Positions 49,411-58,109 of a stretch of 64,000 nt of DNA are shown piece after piece. The stretch spans positions 78,984 to 142,983 of the forward strand of contig NZ_SJOU01000007.1 of assembly GCF_012027725.1 (NCBI RefSeq), in the 5' to 3' direction. Source of the DNA: Olsenella sp. SW781 (GTDB lineage Bacteria; Actinomycetota; Coriobacteriia; Coriobacteriales; Atopobiaceae). A model generated the notes under the pieces. That model made no database searches, was not told where the DNA came from, and was given only the letters and a program-made list of their open reading frames with translations. Every line of letters starts with the position of its first letter. Within the stretch, counting starts at the first letter, position 1. The position numbers were made by a program, and so were the translations under genes.

Positions 49411-50883
49411 CTACCTGCCGCCGAAGGGGCTCATCTGCTGCTCCTGCTGGTACTGCTGATAGAGGTCGATGAGGTCGTCGATCGTGACCTCCTGGCCGTT
49501 GACGTTGACGGTCTGGTCGCCCTGCTCCTCCTGCTCCTGCTGGAGGGACTCGTCGGATCCGAGCGTCACGTCGAGGGTCAGCTCCTCGCTGCCGCGCATG
49601 ACGGTAACCTTGACGGTCTCGCCGATGCTGTGGGAGCGCACGGCGAGGATGGCGGCGTCCGCGGACGAGATGGCGTCGTCGCCGATCTTGGTGATGACGT
49701 CGCCCTCCTGGATGCCCGCCGCCTCGGCCGGGCCGCCCGCCGCGACCTCGACCACGTAGGCGCCCTGGTTGACCGCGAGGTTGTTCCTAAAGGCGTTCTG
49801 GGCGTTCACGGTCTGCATGGAGAGGCCGATGTAGGCGTGCGTCACGGTCTCCCCCGCGATGATCTTGTCGGCCACCTCCGTGGCGTAGTCGCTCGGGATG
49901 GCGTAGCCGATGCCGGCGAAGCTCTGCGTGTCGGAAGAGTAGAGCGTGCAGATGCCCACGAGCTGGCCCTCGGCGTTCACGAGCGCGCCGCCGGAGTTGC
50001 CCGGGTTGATCGTGGCGTCGGTCTGGATGAGGTTGGTGTAGAGCGTGTTGCCGGAGGCGCCCTCCATGAGGGTGCTGCGCGAGAGCGCCGAGACGATGCC
50101 CTGAGAGACGGAGTTCTCAAGGCCGAAGGGGCTGCCCACGCTCATCACCCAGTCGCCGACCTGGAGCTCCGAGGAGTCGCCGATCTCCATCGGCGTGACC
50201 TCGGTGTCGCCGAAGTCCACGTGCAGGACCGCGAGGTCGCTCGAGGCGTCGGTGCCCACGAGGGTGGCGTCGTAGCTCTGGCCGTTGAGGGTGACGCTGA
50301 TGGACTCGGCGTCCTCGATGACGTGGTTGTTGGTGATGACGTTGCCGTTGGTGTCGTAGATGACGCCCGAGCCCATGCCCTCGCCGTTGGCGTAGGTGCT
50401 GTAGACGGTCACCACGGAGGGCAGGGTCTTCGCCGCGACCGCGTTGGCGACGGTGGCGTCCTCGTCGGAGGGGTCGATGGTGATGGACTGCGAGGTCCCG
50501 GCCGAGGCGGTCCCGCCGCCCGTTCCCACCACGCCCGTGCCCACGAGCACGCCCGTGAGCGCCGCCGCGCCAAGGACGCCGCCGAGAAGGCCGGCGAGCA
50601 CCGCCCTCAGGCCGGGACGCTGCCTCTTCTCTGCCCCGAACTCGGGCGCCGCGGGCGGCTGGGGCGCGCTCGGCTCGGGCTGGGGCGGCGTCTGGCGCTG
50701 CGTCTGCCCGGGCTGCGCCTGGTACTGCGCCCCCTGTGAGGAGGCGCCCTGCGCGCTGTGGGCGCCCGGGAAGGGCGGCCGCTGCTGGGTGGGCTGGGCC
50801 TGCGTGGGCTGCTGGTCGGCGGGCTGCTGGTAGGGGTTCTGCGGGGTCTGCGGGTTCTGCGCGCCATACGGATAGTCGCTCAT
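49411..50883 (-). CDS. HtrA/DegP-like serine protease with PDZ domain
   Basis: 490 aa. N-terminal ~75 residues are a Gln/Pro-rich cytoplasmic segment, then one membrane anchor (LRAVLAGLLGGVLGAAALTGVLVGTGVV). Trypsin-like protease with His in NGNVITNNHVIEDA, Asp in TDASSDLAVLHVD and Ser in NPGNSGGALVNAEG. One PDZ domain (~395-475), then a Gln/Glu-rich tail. Degrades misfolded extracytoplasmic proteins. ATG at 50883 chosen; earlier frame start lacks RBS. Confidence 0.93.
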   Translation of the reverse strand: MSDYPYGAQNPQTPQNPYQQPADQQPTQAQPTQQRPPFPGAHSAQGASSQGAQYQAQPGQTQRQTPPQPEPSAPQPPAAPEFGAEKRQRPGLRAVLAGLLGGVLGAAALTGVLVGTGVVGTGGGTASAGTSQSITIDPSDEDATVANAVAAKTLPSVVTVYSTYANGEGMGSGVIYDTNGNVITNNHVIEDAESISVTLNGQSYDATLVGTDASSDLAVLHVDFGDTEVTPMEIGDSSELQVGDWVMSVGSPFGLENSVSQGIVSALSRSTLMEGASGNTLYTNLIQTDATINPGNSGGALVNAEGQLVGICTLYSSDTQSFAGIGYAIPSDYATEVADKIIAGETVTHAYIGLSMQTVNAQNAFRNNLAVNQGAYVVEVAAGGPAEAAGIQEGDVITKIGDDAISSADAAILAVRSHSIGETVKVTVMRGSEELTLDVTLGSDESLQQEQEEQGDQTVNVNGQEVTIDDLIDLYQQYQQEQQMSPFGGR

Positions 50884-51038
50884 GTCTTCCCTCTCTCGTC
50901 TGGCCCCGTGCGTTCGGGGCGCGTCTTTGTGTCCGCTGTCGAATGTACCCCGCCGAAGGGGGCGCATACACCGCCCGGGCGCGCATCATCGGGGCGGCAT
51001 GATGCTTTCCGCTTCCTGAAAACGCAGGTCACAAGGCA

Positions 51039-51111
51039 GCGAGAAGAACGACGGGTGCGAGGGGACCGCCGAGTCGCAGGTCCTTCTCGCGCCGCTCGCG
51101 TCCTTCTCGCC
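51039..51111. repeat. three motif copies forming an inverted set
   Basis: GCGAGAAGAACG (51039-51050) on one strand faces GGTCCTTCTCGCG (51079) and CGTCCTTCTCGCC (51099) on the other, in the gap between htrA and the regulator gene. The copies can pair to form alternative hairpins. Confidence 0.7.
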
Positions 51112-51137
51112 GAGGGGCCGACGGGCCCGGGAGGGCT

Positions 51138-51812
51138 CTAGATACGGAAGAGGTAGCCCACGCCGCGGATGGTGACGATGTGGCTCGCCACCTGCGGGCC
51201 CACCTTGGAGCGGACGCGGCGGATGTGGACGTCGACGGTGCGCGTGCCGCCGCAGTACTCGAAGCCCCAGACGCGGTGCAGCAGGGTCTCGCGCGAGTAG
51301 GCGCGCGAGGGATGCGTGGCCAGGAAGGACAGCAGCGAGTACTCCATGAGGGTGAGGTCGACGGGCTTGTCGTCGATGTAGACCTGGTAGGTGGCGAGGT
51401 TGATCGTCATGTTGTCCACGGTGACGATGTCGGCCGGCGCGGACTCCTCGCCGGGCCAGAGCAGCAGGGTGCAGCGGACCTCGAGCTCGGCGACGCCGGC
51501 GGTGGAGAGGATGAAGTCGTTCTTCCCCTGCATGGGCATGCGCAGCGTGGCGAGCTTGTCGGGGTCCTGGACGAGGAGCATCGGGATGAAGCCGTTCTCC
51601 GCAACGAAGGCGTCCACGGCGTTCAGGATGTCCTGGCTCATGCCCTCGCCGTCCAGGATGACGAGGTCGAACTCGTGGCCGGACGAGACCGCCTGCGAGA
51701 AGGTCTCCTCGCTCGCGAGGGCGATGGAGACGTCGATGGCGTGGGAGAGCTCGCGCATGCGGTCGTGCAGCCGCGTGGTTGCAGATACGAGCAGGATGTT
51801 CTTGTGGTGCAT
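51138..51812 (-). CDS. atypical OmpR-type response regulator
   Basis: 224 aa. The C-terminal winged helix is a clear Trans_reg_C domain (LTLMEYSLLSFLATHPSRAYSRETLLHRVWGFEYCGGTRTVDVHIRRVRSKVG). The N-terminal receiver-like domain lacks the acidic pair (NILLVSATTR instead of ILxVDDD), though an Asp remains in LVILDGEG, so phosphorylation by a kinase is doubtful. No histidine kinase is adjacent. ATG at 51812 after GGGAGG is preferred over the earlier start. Confidence 0.82.
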   Translation of the reverse strand: MHHKNILLVSATTRLHDRMRELSHAIDVSIALASEETFSQAVSSGHEFDLVILDGEGMSQDILNAVDAFVAENGFIPMLLVQDPDKLATLRMPMQGKNDFILSTAGVAELEVRCTLLLWPGEESAPADIVTVDNMTINLATYQVYIDDKPVDLTLMEYSLLSFLATHPSRAYSRETLLHRVWGFEYCGGTRTVDVHIRRVRSKVGPQVASHIVTIRGVGYLFRI

Positions 51813-51857
51813 CCTCAGGCCTCCCGAAATTGAGCACATGTATTTGAAAAGGTTAGC

Positions 51858-51888
51858 ACATCGCCCCCGCGTTCGACGGGGGCGATGT
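51858..51888 (-). terminator. terminator of the amino-acid ABC operon
   Basis: ACATCGCCCCCG (51858-51869) and complement (51877-51888), perfect 12-bp stem; on the minus strand followed by GCTAACCTTTTC. It lies 89 bp after the ATPase stop. Confidence 0.75.
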
Positions 51889-51976
51889 CAGAACTTCGTA
51901 AACGCGCCGCAGCTCAGTGACCATCTGGAAACGTCACTTAACGAGCCGGAAACGCTATGTTTCAAACGAGCCGCAG

Positions 51977-52837
51977 CTAGTTGATGCTGCCGAGGAACTC
52001 GGCCGTGCGGGCGTTCTCGGGGTGGTCGAAGACCTTCTCGGGCAGGCCCTGCTCGACCACGTAGCCGTCCTCCATAAATACCACGCGGTCGGCCACGTCG
52101 CGCGCGAAGCCCATCTCGTGCGTGACCACGATCATCGTCATGCCGGAGTTCTCCGCGAGGTCGCGCATGACGTCGAGGACGCCGCGGACGAGCTCGGGGT
52201 CGAGCGCCGAGGTGGGCTCGTCGAAGAGGAGCACGTTGGGGTGCATGGCCACGGCGCGCGCGATGGCGACGCGCTGCTGCTGGCCGCCGGAGAGCTGCGT
52301 GGGCTTGAAGTCCGCGCGGTCGGCGAGCCCGACGGCGGCGAGCTGCTTGAGCGCCTCGGCCTCGGCCTCCTCCTTGCTCTTCTTGAGCACCTTCGTCTGG
52401 CCGATCATGACGTTCTCCTTGGCCGTGAGGTGCGGGAAGAGGTTGAACTGCTGGAAGACCATGCCCACGTCGCGGCGCAGGCGGTTGACCTCGGCCGTGC
52501 TCTTGTTGGTGATCTCCTCGTCCTCGATGAGGATGTGGCCCGCGCTCGGGCGCTCGAGGAGGTTGATGCAGCGCAGCATCGTGGACTTGCCCGAGCCCGA
52601 GGGGCCGAGCACCACGACGACCTCGCCGGGCCAGACGTTGAGGTTCACGTCCTTCAGGACGAGCGTGTCGTCGAAGCTCTTGTTGAGGTGCTCGATGCGC
52701 ACGATGGGGTGCTCGCCGGGCGTGAAGTGGTGGCTCGTGAGGCCCTGGTCGTGATCGTAGGCGATGCGCGCGGCCTCGTCTGCCGGCAGCGCGGGCGGGA
52801 CGTCGATGGCCACGCGGCGGTGGTGCTTAGCAGGCAT
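51977..52837 (-). CDS. polar amino-acid ABC transporter ATP-binding protein
   Basis: 286 aa. Walker [11 protein letters not shown]-loop [16 protein letters not shown], signature LSGGQQQR, Walker [15 protein letters not shown], switch His [15 protein letters not shown]: a GlnQ/HisP-type ATPase. An N-terminal ~40-residue extension ([30 protein letters not shown]) precedes the usual start. ATG overlaps the permease stop by 11 bases. Powers uptake of a polar amino acid, possibly glutamine given the neighbour. Confidence 0.94.
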   Translation of the reverse strand: MPAKHHRRVAIDVPPALPADEAARIAYDHDQGLTSHHFTPGEHPIVRIEHLNKSFDDTLVLKDVNLNVWPGEVVVVLGPSGSGKSTMLRCINLLERPSAGHILIEDEEITNKSTAEVNRLRRDVGMVFQQFNLFPHLTAKENVMIGQTKVLKKSKEEAEAEALKQLAAVGLADRADFKPTQLSGGQQQRVAIARAVAMHPNVLLFDEPTSALDPELVRGVLDVMRDLAENSGMTMIVVTHEMGFARDVADRVVFMEDGYVVEQGLPEKVFDHPENARTAEFLGSIN

Positions 52838-54200
52838 TCGCGGCCTCCTTGATCTGGGCGGCGGGGGCGGAGGGGGCGTCCTTCTCGACGTCCTTCTCGA
52901 CGCTCTTCTCCACGAGCTCGTCGGCGTTGTCGGCCACGTCGGCGCGGCGCTTGGGGCGCGGGCCGCCGCCACGCTCGGAGCGGGCGATGTTCTCCTCGAC
53001 GATGCCCACGACCTTGATCAGCGGCAGCGTGACGATGAGGTAGAAGATGCCGGCGGCCACGTACGGCGTGATGTTGCCCGTGACGGTGGTGAGGTTCTTG
53101 GAGAACATCATGAGCTCCATGACGCCCACCGAGGAGAGCAGCGAGGTGTCCTTGAAGGCGGTGATGAAGTCGCTCGTCACCGTGGGGATCACGCGGCGCA
53201 CGGTCTGCGGCAGGATGATGGAGAACATCGTCTGCACGTAGTTCATGCCGAGCGAGCTCGCGGCCTCGTACTGGCCCTGCGGGATGGACTGGATGCCCGC
53301 GCGGAAGATCTCGGCGAGGTAGGCCGAGGAGTTGATGGCCATGACGATGATGCCCAGCAGGTTGTTGTCGATGTTGATGTTGAGCATCGGCAGGCCGAAG
53401 AACATGATGTAGATCTGCAGGAAGAGCGGCGTGCCGCGCAGCACGTTGATGTAGACCACGGCGATGGCGCGCAGGATCCGCCACTTGGAGATCTTGAGCA
53501 TGGCGAAGAGCAGGCCGAGCGCGATGGCAAACGGGTAGGCGGCCACCACGATGCCCAGGCAGAGCAGCCAGCCCGGCGCAAGGGACGAGAAGGACGTCAC
53601 GAGCAGCTGGGGCTTGAGGAACATGCCGAGGAACTGGTTGGAGTTCCAGGCCTCCACCCAGGGCTGCTCGTCGAGCCAGTTGACGAGGCTCTGGAGCGGG
53701 GTGTTGGCGATCGTGGCGATGGGGGCGGAGTCCGCGAGCCCGTGCGTGGCGCCGGCGCTCTCGTAGGTGCCCGAGACGACGCACTCCCCGCCCTCGGCGG
53801 GGAACTGCATGTTGGTGATCTCGAGGCGCAGGAGCGACCCCTCGGGAATGGCCTGGTCGAAGTTCACCGTGATGGAGCTGCCGGACGGGACGGCCTCGCC
53901 GGTCACGTCCATGCGCGTGAGGCCCTCGAGGGCGGTGATGCGCGTCGTGGAGCCGTCGAACGTCGCGCCCTCGGGGAGGGTCAGCGTGACCGAGGTGACC
54001 TCCTCGCCGGGCTCGACCGTGCCCTCCCAGGTGAGGCGCGTGTCCATGCCGCCGATGACGCCGTCGCCGCCGTCCTCGTTGGGGCGCGCGGTGGCCTTCT
54101 CGGTGGTGAGCGCCTGAGCGGGCTGCGGTGCCGCCGTCGCGAAGACGCCCGTGAGCGCCAGGGCGAGGGCAACGAGAAGCGCCCCCCGTCTATGCTGCAT
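52827..54200 (-). CDS. amino-acid ABC permease with secreted N-terminal domain
   Basis: 457 aa, about twice the normal 220-aa permease. Residues 1-30 form a signal peptide ([23 protein letters not shown]), 31-~165 a beta-rich extracytoplasmic domain, then a linker and the HisM/GlnP-type permease (~210-425) with the EAA loop [23 protein letters not shown]. The C-terminus is a charged tail with [11 protein letters not shown]. The N-terminal domain may be a fused docking or binding module (inference). ATG at 54200, RBS GGAGGAAG. Confidence 0.88.
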   Translation of the reverse strand: MQHRRGALLVALALALTGVFATAAPQPAQALTTEKATARPNEDGGDGVIGGMDTRLTWEGTVEPGEEVTSVTLTLPEGATFDGSTTRITALEGLTRMDVTGEAVPSGSSITVNFDQAIPEGSLLRLEITNMQFPAEGGECVVSGTYESAGATHGLADSAPIATIANTPLQSLVNWLDEQPWVEAWNSNQFLGMFLKPQLLVTSFSSLAPGWLLCLGIVVAAYPFAIALGLLFAMLKISKWRILRAIAVVYINVLRGTPLFLQIYIMFFGLPMLNINIDNNLLGIIVMAINSSAYLAEIFRAGIQSIPQGQYEAASSLGMNYVQTMFSIILPQTVRRVIPTVTSDFITAFKDTSLLSSVGVMELMMFSKNLTTVTGNITPYVAAGIFYLIVTLPLIKVVGIVEENIARSERGGGPRPKRRADVADNADELVEKSVEKDVEKDAPSAPAAQIKEAANAC

Positions 54201-54218
54201 GCTTCCTCCGTTTCCAGG

Positions 54219-54292
54219 CGTGCAAAGGGGACAGTCACTTTTGCACGGTGTCGCTGCGGCGACCGTGCAAAAGTGACTGTCCCCTTTGCACG
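54219..54292. repeat. REP palindrome with perfect 31-bp arms
   Basis: Arms 54219-54249 and 54262-54292 are exact complements (CGTGCAAAGGGGACAGTCAC start). Located between the binding-protein stop and the permease start. Same family as 36891 and 60395. May reduce read-through to balance binding protein and permease levels. Confidence 0.95.
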
Positions 54293-54313
54293 GCCGCCGC
54301 AGGTTCTTCTCGC

Positions 54314-55144
54314 TTAGATCTCGGTGGTGCCGAACCACTTCTGCTTGATCTCGTCCATCGTGCCGTCCTCCTCGATGGCCGCGAGGGCGTCGTTGATGGC
54401 CGCGAGCAGGCCGGGGTTGTCCTTGGAGACGGCGATGCCGTACTGCTCGCCGGTGGGGATCTCCTCGACGACCTCGAGGTCGGAGAAGGACTCGGCGATC
54501 ATGTTCTGGGCGACGGGCAGGTCGATGACCATGGCGTTGTAGAGGCCCGTGGAGATGCCCATGAGGGCGGCCGTGACGTCGGCAAGCGGCACCTTGGTGG
54601 CGTTGGGCAGGTTCTCGGAGATCCACTCGTCACCGGTGGTGCCGGTCTGGCAGGCGACCTGCATGCCCTCGGCGTTGAGGCTCTCGGAGTTGAGGTCGGA
54701 GCCGGCGGCGGCCACGATGCCCTGGTTGGAGTTCAGATAGGGGTCGGAGAAGTCGACCTGCTCGAGGCGCTCGTCGCTGATCGTCATGCCGGCGATGGAG
54801 ATGTCGGCCTTGCCGCCCTGCTTGATGGTGGGGACGAGCGTGTCGAAGGCCTGGTTGGGCAGCCACTCGCAGGTGAGGCCCATCTTCTCGGCGATGGCGT
54901 TGGAGAGGTCCACGTCAAAGCCCACGGTCGTGCCCTCGTCGTCGATGTACTCGAACGGGGCGAAGCCGAGCTCGGCCACGTTGGTGAGCACGCCCTCCTT
55001 CACGAGGGTGTAGGAGGCCTCGTCAGTGGTCTGGGTGTCGTCAGTGCTCTCGGCGGGCTGGCCGGAGCCGTTGCAGCCGGCGAGGGCGAGGGCGCCGGCG
55101 GCGCCGATGGTTGCGAAGAAGTTGCGGCGGGTCATGCTGGACAT
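54314..55144 (-). CDS. amino-acid ABC substrate-binding lipoprotein, Tat-type signal
   Basis: 276 aa. Signal MTRRNFFATIGAAGALALAGC combines a twin-arginine-like RRNFF with a lipobox (Cys ~24). Mature region is an SBP_bac_3 domain: FAPFEYIDDEGTTVGFDVDLSNAIAEKMG, FDTLVPTIKQGGKADISIAGMTISDERLEQVDFSDPY, QTGTTGDEW. Delivers a polar amino acid to the downstream permease. ATG at 55144 after GGGAGGAAATGAA. TatA is encoded in this window at 19297. Confidence 0.93.
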   Translation of the reverse strand: MSSMTRRNFFATIGAAGALALAGCNGSGQPAESTDDTQTTDEASYTLVKEGVLTNVAELGFAPFEYIDDEGTTVGFDVDLSNAIAEKMGLTCEWLPNQAFDTLVPTIKQGGKADISIAGMTISDERLEQVDFSDPYLNSNQGIVAAAGSDLNSESLNAEGMQVACQTGTTGDEWISENLPNATKVPLADVTAALMGISTGLYNAMVIDLPVAQNMIAESFSDLEVVEEIPTGEQYGIAVSKDNPGLLAAINDALAAIEEDGTMDEIKQKWFGTTEI

Positions 55145-55165
55145 TTCATTTCCTCCCATTGTGAT

Positions 55166-55223
55166 GTGCAAAAGTGCCTGTTGCGGTGCAAAGCGTGCAA
55201 AAGTGCCTGTCCCTTTTGCACGC
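55166..55223. repeat. REP elements GTGCAAAAGTGCCTG between binding-protein genes
   Basis: A partial GTGCAAAAGTGCCTG (55166-55180) and a complete palindrome GCGTGCAAAAG...CTTTTGCACGC (55193-55223) lie between the two binding-protein genes. Confidence 0.88.
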
Positions 55224-55229
55224 TTACTG

Positions 55230-56057
55230 CTAGAGCTCGGCGCCGAGCCACTTGACCTCGAGCTCGGAGATGTAGCCCTCCTCCTCGAGCTCGGCCAGGG
55301 CGCCGTTGATGGCCTCGGTGAGGCCGGGGTTGTCCTTGTTGACGGCGATGCCGTACTGCTCGCCGGTGGGGATCTCGATGGCCACCTGGCAGTCGGTGAA
55401 CGAGTTGGAGCAGAGGTAGGTCATCACGGGCAGGTCCGCCACGGCGGCGGCGTAGAGCCCGGTTTGCACGCCCGTCACGGCCACGACCGGGTCGTCGAGC
55501 GCCACGACCTCGGCGTTGGGCAGGTTCTCCTCGGCCCAGGAGGCTCCGGTCGTGCCGGCCTGGACGGCGATCTTGGTGCCCTCGACGTTGAGGGACTCCT
55601 CGGTCACGTCGCCCGCGCTCGCGAGCGTCACAAGACCCTGGTTGGAGTCCATGTAGGAGTCGGTGAAGTCGACCTGCTCCCAGCGCTCGTCCGTGATCGT
55701 GATGTTGGAGACGCCCACGTCGGCCTTGCCGCCCTGCTCGATGAGCGGGACGATGGTGTCGAACTTCATGGCGGGCAGGACCTCGCACTCGAGGCCGAGC
55801 TTGTCGGCGACGGCGTTGATGAGGTCGATCTCAAAGCCCTGGGCCTCGCCGGTCTTCTCGTCGACGAAGTCGAGCGGCGCGTTGGCGAGGTCGGACGCGA
55901 CGATGATCTTGCCGTCCTCGACGAGGGTGTAGGCGGCGGCGTCCGCGGAGTCATCTGCTGGGGTGCTGGTCTGCCCTCCCCCGCTGCATCCCGCGATAGT
56001 CACGGCTAACGCGCAGGCAACCGCGAGGCCGCCCGCAATCCGGCTGGAGAGCTTCAT
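55230..56057 (-). CDS. amino-acid ABC substrate-binding lipoprotein (paralogue)
   Basis: 275 aa. Sec-type lipoprotein signal KLSSRIAGGLAVACALAVTIAGC. SBP_bac_3 domain parallel to the downstream paralogue: NAPLDFVDEKTGEAQGFEIDLINAVADKLG, VPLIEQGGKADVGVSNITITDERWEQVDF, YGIAVNKDNPGLTEAING. The pair likely arose by duplication and share one permease. First gene of the operon; its upstream 270 bp carries motif copies and the glnA-side hairpin. Confidence 0.93.
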   Translation of the reverse strand: MKLSSRIAGGLAVACALAVTIAGCSGGGQTSTPADDSADAAAYTLVEDGKIIVASDLANAPLDFVDEKTGEAQGFEIDLINAVADKLGLECEVLPAMKFDTIVPLIEQGGKADVGVSNITITDERWEQVDFTDSYMDSNQGLVTLASAGDVTEESLNVEGTKIAVQAGTTGASWAEENLPNAEVVALDDPVVAVTGVQTGLYAAAVADLPVMTYLCSNSFTDCQVAIEIPTGEQYGIAVNKDNPGLTEAINGALAELEEEGYISELEVKWLGAEL

Positions 56058-56252
56058 GGTGGGTTTCCTTCCCCCAATGCTTCGGCGCGTGGTCACGCCC
56101 TTTCCCGACGGTGGCACGGGTCTTCCCGTGTCAGGGCGCATGCCCCGTCCGTCGCCAAAGACTCAGTTTGGTTCAACTCGCCTGAAGAGGTCCTTCTCAC
56201 CAGGTTTCTTAACAAGATTGACACGTATGGGGATAGCTGCGGCGCAAGGGGT

Positions 56253-56316
56253 GGCGAGAAGGACGGCGCCGCCCGGAGATCCCCGGACGGCGCCGCGCGT
56301 CGTCGTTCTTCTCGCC
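56253..56316 (-). terminator. glnA-side terminator: hairpin bracketed by inverted motif copies
   Basis: GGCGAGAAGGACG (56253-56265) and CGTTCTTCTCGCC (56304-56316) face each other around a GGCGCC...GGCGCC stem. On the minus strand the inner hairpin is followed by GTCCTTCTCGCC. It begins 18 bp after the glnA-like stop. Confidence 0.75.
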
Positions 56317-56333
56317 GGCCCCTCGTCGCGAGC

Positions 56334-57674
56334 CTAGAATCCGCCGTAGTAGTGCTCGCGCTCCCAGTCGGTGACGGCGGTGCAGTACTCGTACCACTCG
56401 GCGCGCTTCTCGCGGACCAGGTAGTCGAAGATGTGGTCGCCGAGCACGGTGCGCATGAGCTCGGAGGACTCGAAGCGGTCGACGGCCTCGCCGAGCGTGC
56501 GCGGCAGGCGGGCAATCCCGCGGGCGGCGAGCTCGCGGTCCGAGAGGGCGAGCGTCTCGCTCGTGGCCTCCTCGGGGAGCGGCAGCCCCTCCTCGATGCC
56601 CTTGAGGCCGGCGGCGATGGTCACCGCGAGGGCCAGGTAGGGGTTCGCCGTGGGGTCGGGGCTGCGCAGCTCGACGCGGGTGGCGATGTGCTTGCCCGGC
56701 TTGTGCGTGGGCACGCGCACGAGCGCGGCGCGGTTCTTGCGGCCCCACGTGGCGTGCGTGGGCACCTCGCCCGTGGAGATGAAGCGCTTGTAGGAGTTCA
56801 CCGTGGGGTTGGTGACCAGCGTGAACTCGGGCGCGTACTTGAGGATGCCGGCGATGTAGTGCTGGGCGACCTCGGAGAGGTGCGCCTCGTGGAACTCCTT
56901 GGGGCCCCAGAAGAGGTTCTCGCCGTCGTGGTCGAGCAGCGACTGGTAGAGGAACATCGCGGAGCCGGGAACGTTGGTGATGGGCTTGGGCATGAACGAG
57001 GCGTACATGCCCTGGGCGGAGGCCTCCTGCTTGATGACGAGGCGCGCCGTCATGATGTTGTCCGCGCAGCTCACGGCCTCGGTGAAGCGCAGCTCCACGC
57101 CGTTTTGGGACGGGCCGGCGGCGTGATAGGAGTACTGCACCGGGATGGACATCTTCTCGAGCGTCAGCGTGGTCTGGCGGCGCAGGTCGTTGGCCGTGTC
57201 CATGGGAGTGAGGTCGAAGTAGCCCGCGTTGTCGAGCGGCACCGGGTCGAGGTCGTTGTCAAAGTAGAAGTACTCCATCTTGGGGCCGACGTTGGGCACG
57301 TAGCCCCGCTCCTCGGCCGCCTGGAAGACCTTCTTGAGGCAACGGCGCGGGTCGCCCTCGAAGGGCTCGCGCGACGGGGTGTACACGTCGCAGAAGACGC
57401 GCGCGACGCCGGACTCCGAGGGGCGCCACGGCAGAAGGGCGAAGGTGTCCGGGTCGGGGAAGGCGAGCATGTCCGACTCCTCGAGCGAGGCGAAGCCGTC
57501 GACGGCCGACCCGTCGAAGCCGATGCCCTCCTCGAAGGCCTCCTCGAGCTCCTCGGGGGAGATCGCGAACGATTTAAGGTTGCCGAGCACGTCGGCGAAC
57601 CACAGCCTCACGAAGCGGATGTCGCGCTTCTCGACGGTCCGGAGAACGAAGTCGATGTCCTTCTCGCTGCTCAT
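56334..57674 (-). CDS. glutamine synthetase family protein with altered metal site
   Basis: 446 aa, GS type I-alpha length and order: GFDGSAVDGF, GYFDLTPMD, FMPKP, NPTVNSYKRF, KNRAALVRVP, TRVELRSPDPTANPYLAL. Four of six canonical metal ligands differ: GPEPE is GPK132-M-E134, the HHEVAPGQHE block is YHAAGPSQNG (Glu to Ala185 and Gly192), and GSGMH is GSAMF241. Glu134 and Glu335 remain. Either a distinct catalytic clade, a ligase for another amine, or a regulatory pseudoenzyme. Beside an amino-acid ABC operon. Start ATG 57674, codons SSEKD include a motif copy. Confidence 0.85.
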   Translation of the reverse strand: MSSEKDIDFVLRTVEKRDIRFVRLWFADVLGNLKSFAISPEELEEAFEEGIGFDGSAVDGFASLEESDMLAFPDPDTFALLPWRPSESGVARVFCDVYTPSREPFEGDPRRCLKKVFQAAEERGYVPNVGPKMEYFYFDNDLDPVPLDNAGYFDLTPMDTANDLRRQTTLTLEKMSIPVQYSYHAAGPSQNGVELRFTEAVSCADNIMTARLVIKQEASAQGMYASFMPKPITNVPGSAMFLYQSLLDHDGENLFWGPKEFHEAHLSEVAQHYIAGILKYAPEFTLVTNPTVNSYKRFISTGEVPTHATWGRKNRAALVRVPTHKPGKHIATRVELRSPDPTANPYLALAVTIAAGLKGIEEGLPLPEEATSETLALSDRELAARGIARLPRTLGEAVDRFESSELMRTVLGDHIFDYLVREKRAEWYEYCTAVTDWEREHYYGGF

Positions 57675-57785
57675 GCGGTTTCCTTTCCGGTTGACCGGCA
57701 GGGCTACTCATTATTCAGCGATAGGTTCTCACACGCGTGTTTCGCGCCTGTTAATGCCGCAGGCGTCGTGCCGCTGGCGGCACGG

Positions 57786-57980
57786 CTACTTGTCGAGGTT
57801 CTTCTCGACGTTCCTGAGCATGTCCTGGGCGGCCGGGCAGGGCGCGCCCGTGGCGTGCGCGGAGCACGAGCCCCTGCTGCCGCAGCTCGAGCACTCGCCA
57901 CCCGACCTTCTGATGGACCGCAGCGCCAGGGCGAGAAGGACCGCGATCGCGGCGATGATGACGACGTCGACGAGCCCCAT
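57786..57980 (-). CDS. FeoB-associated Cys-rich membrane protein
   Basis: 64 aa. One N-terminal membrane helix (VDVVIIAAIAVLLALALRSI) and a Cys cluster CSSCGSRGSCSAHATGAPCP, as in the FeoB_associated family. Usually encoded directly after feoB; here gpmA and a ZIP gene separate it from the 60-63 kb feo operon. Could bind Fe2+ or an Fe-S unit at the inner membrane face. ATG after GGAGG. Two motif copies lie in-frame. Confidence 0.85.
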   Translation of the reverse strand: MGLVDVVIIAAIAVLLALALRSIRRSGGECSSCGSRGSCSAHATGAPCPAAQDMLRNVEKNLDK

Positions 57981-58109
57981 GCGACCAACCTCCGAAAAGA
58001 GGAGAAAAGTTTGTTGTTAACCAAAGGCAACTATACCCATCTGCGTCATACTAGAGGGGCAAGGCGGCCGCGGTCGCACAAACTTTGCATCAGAAGGGAC
58101 GTGTCTCCA

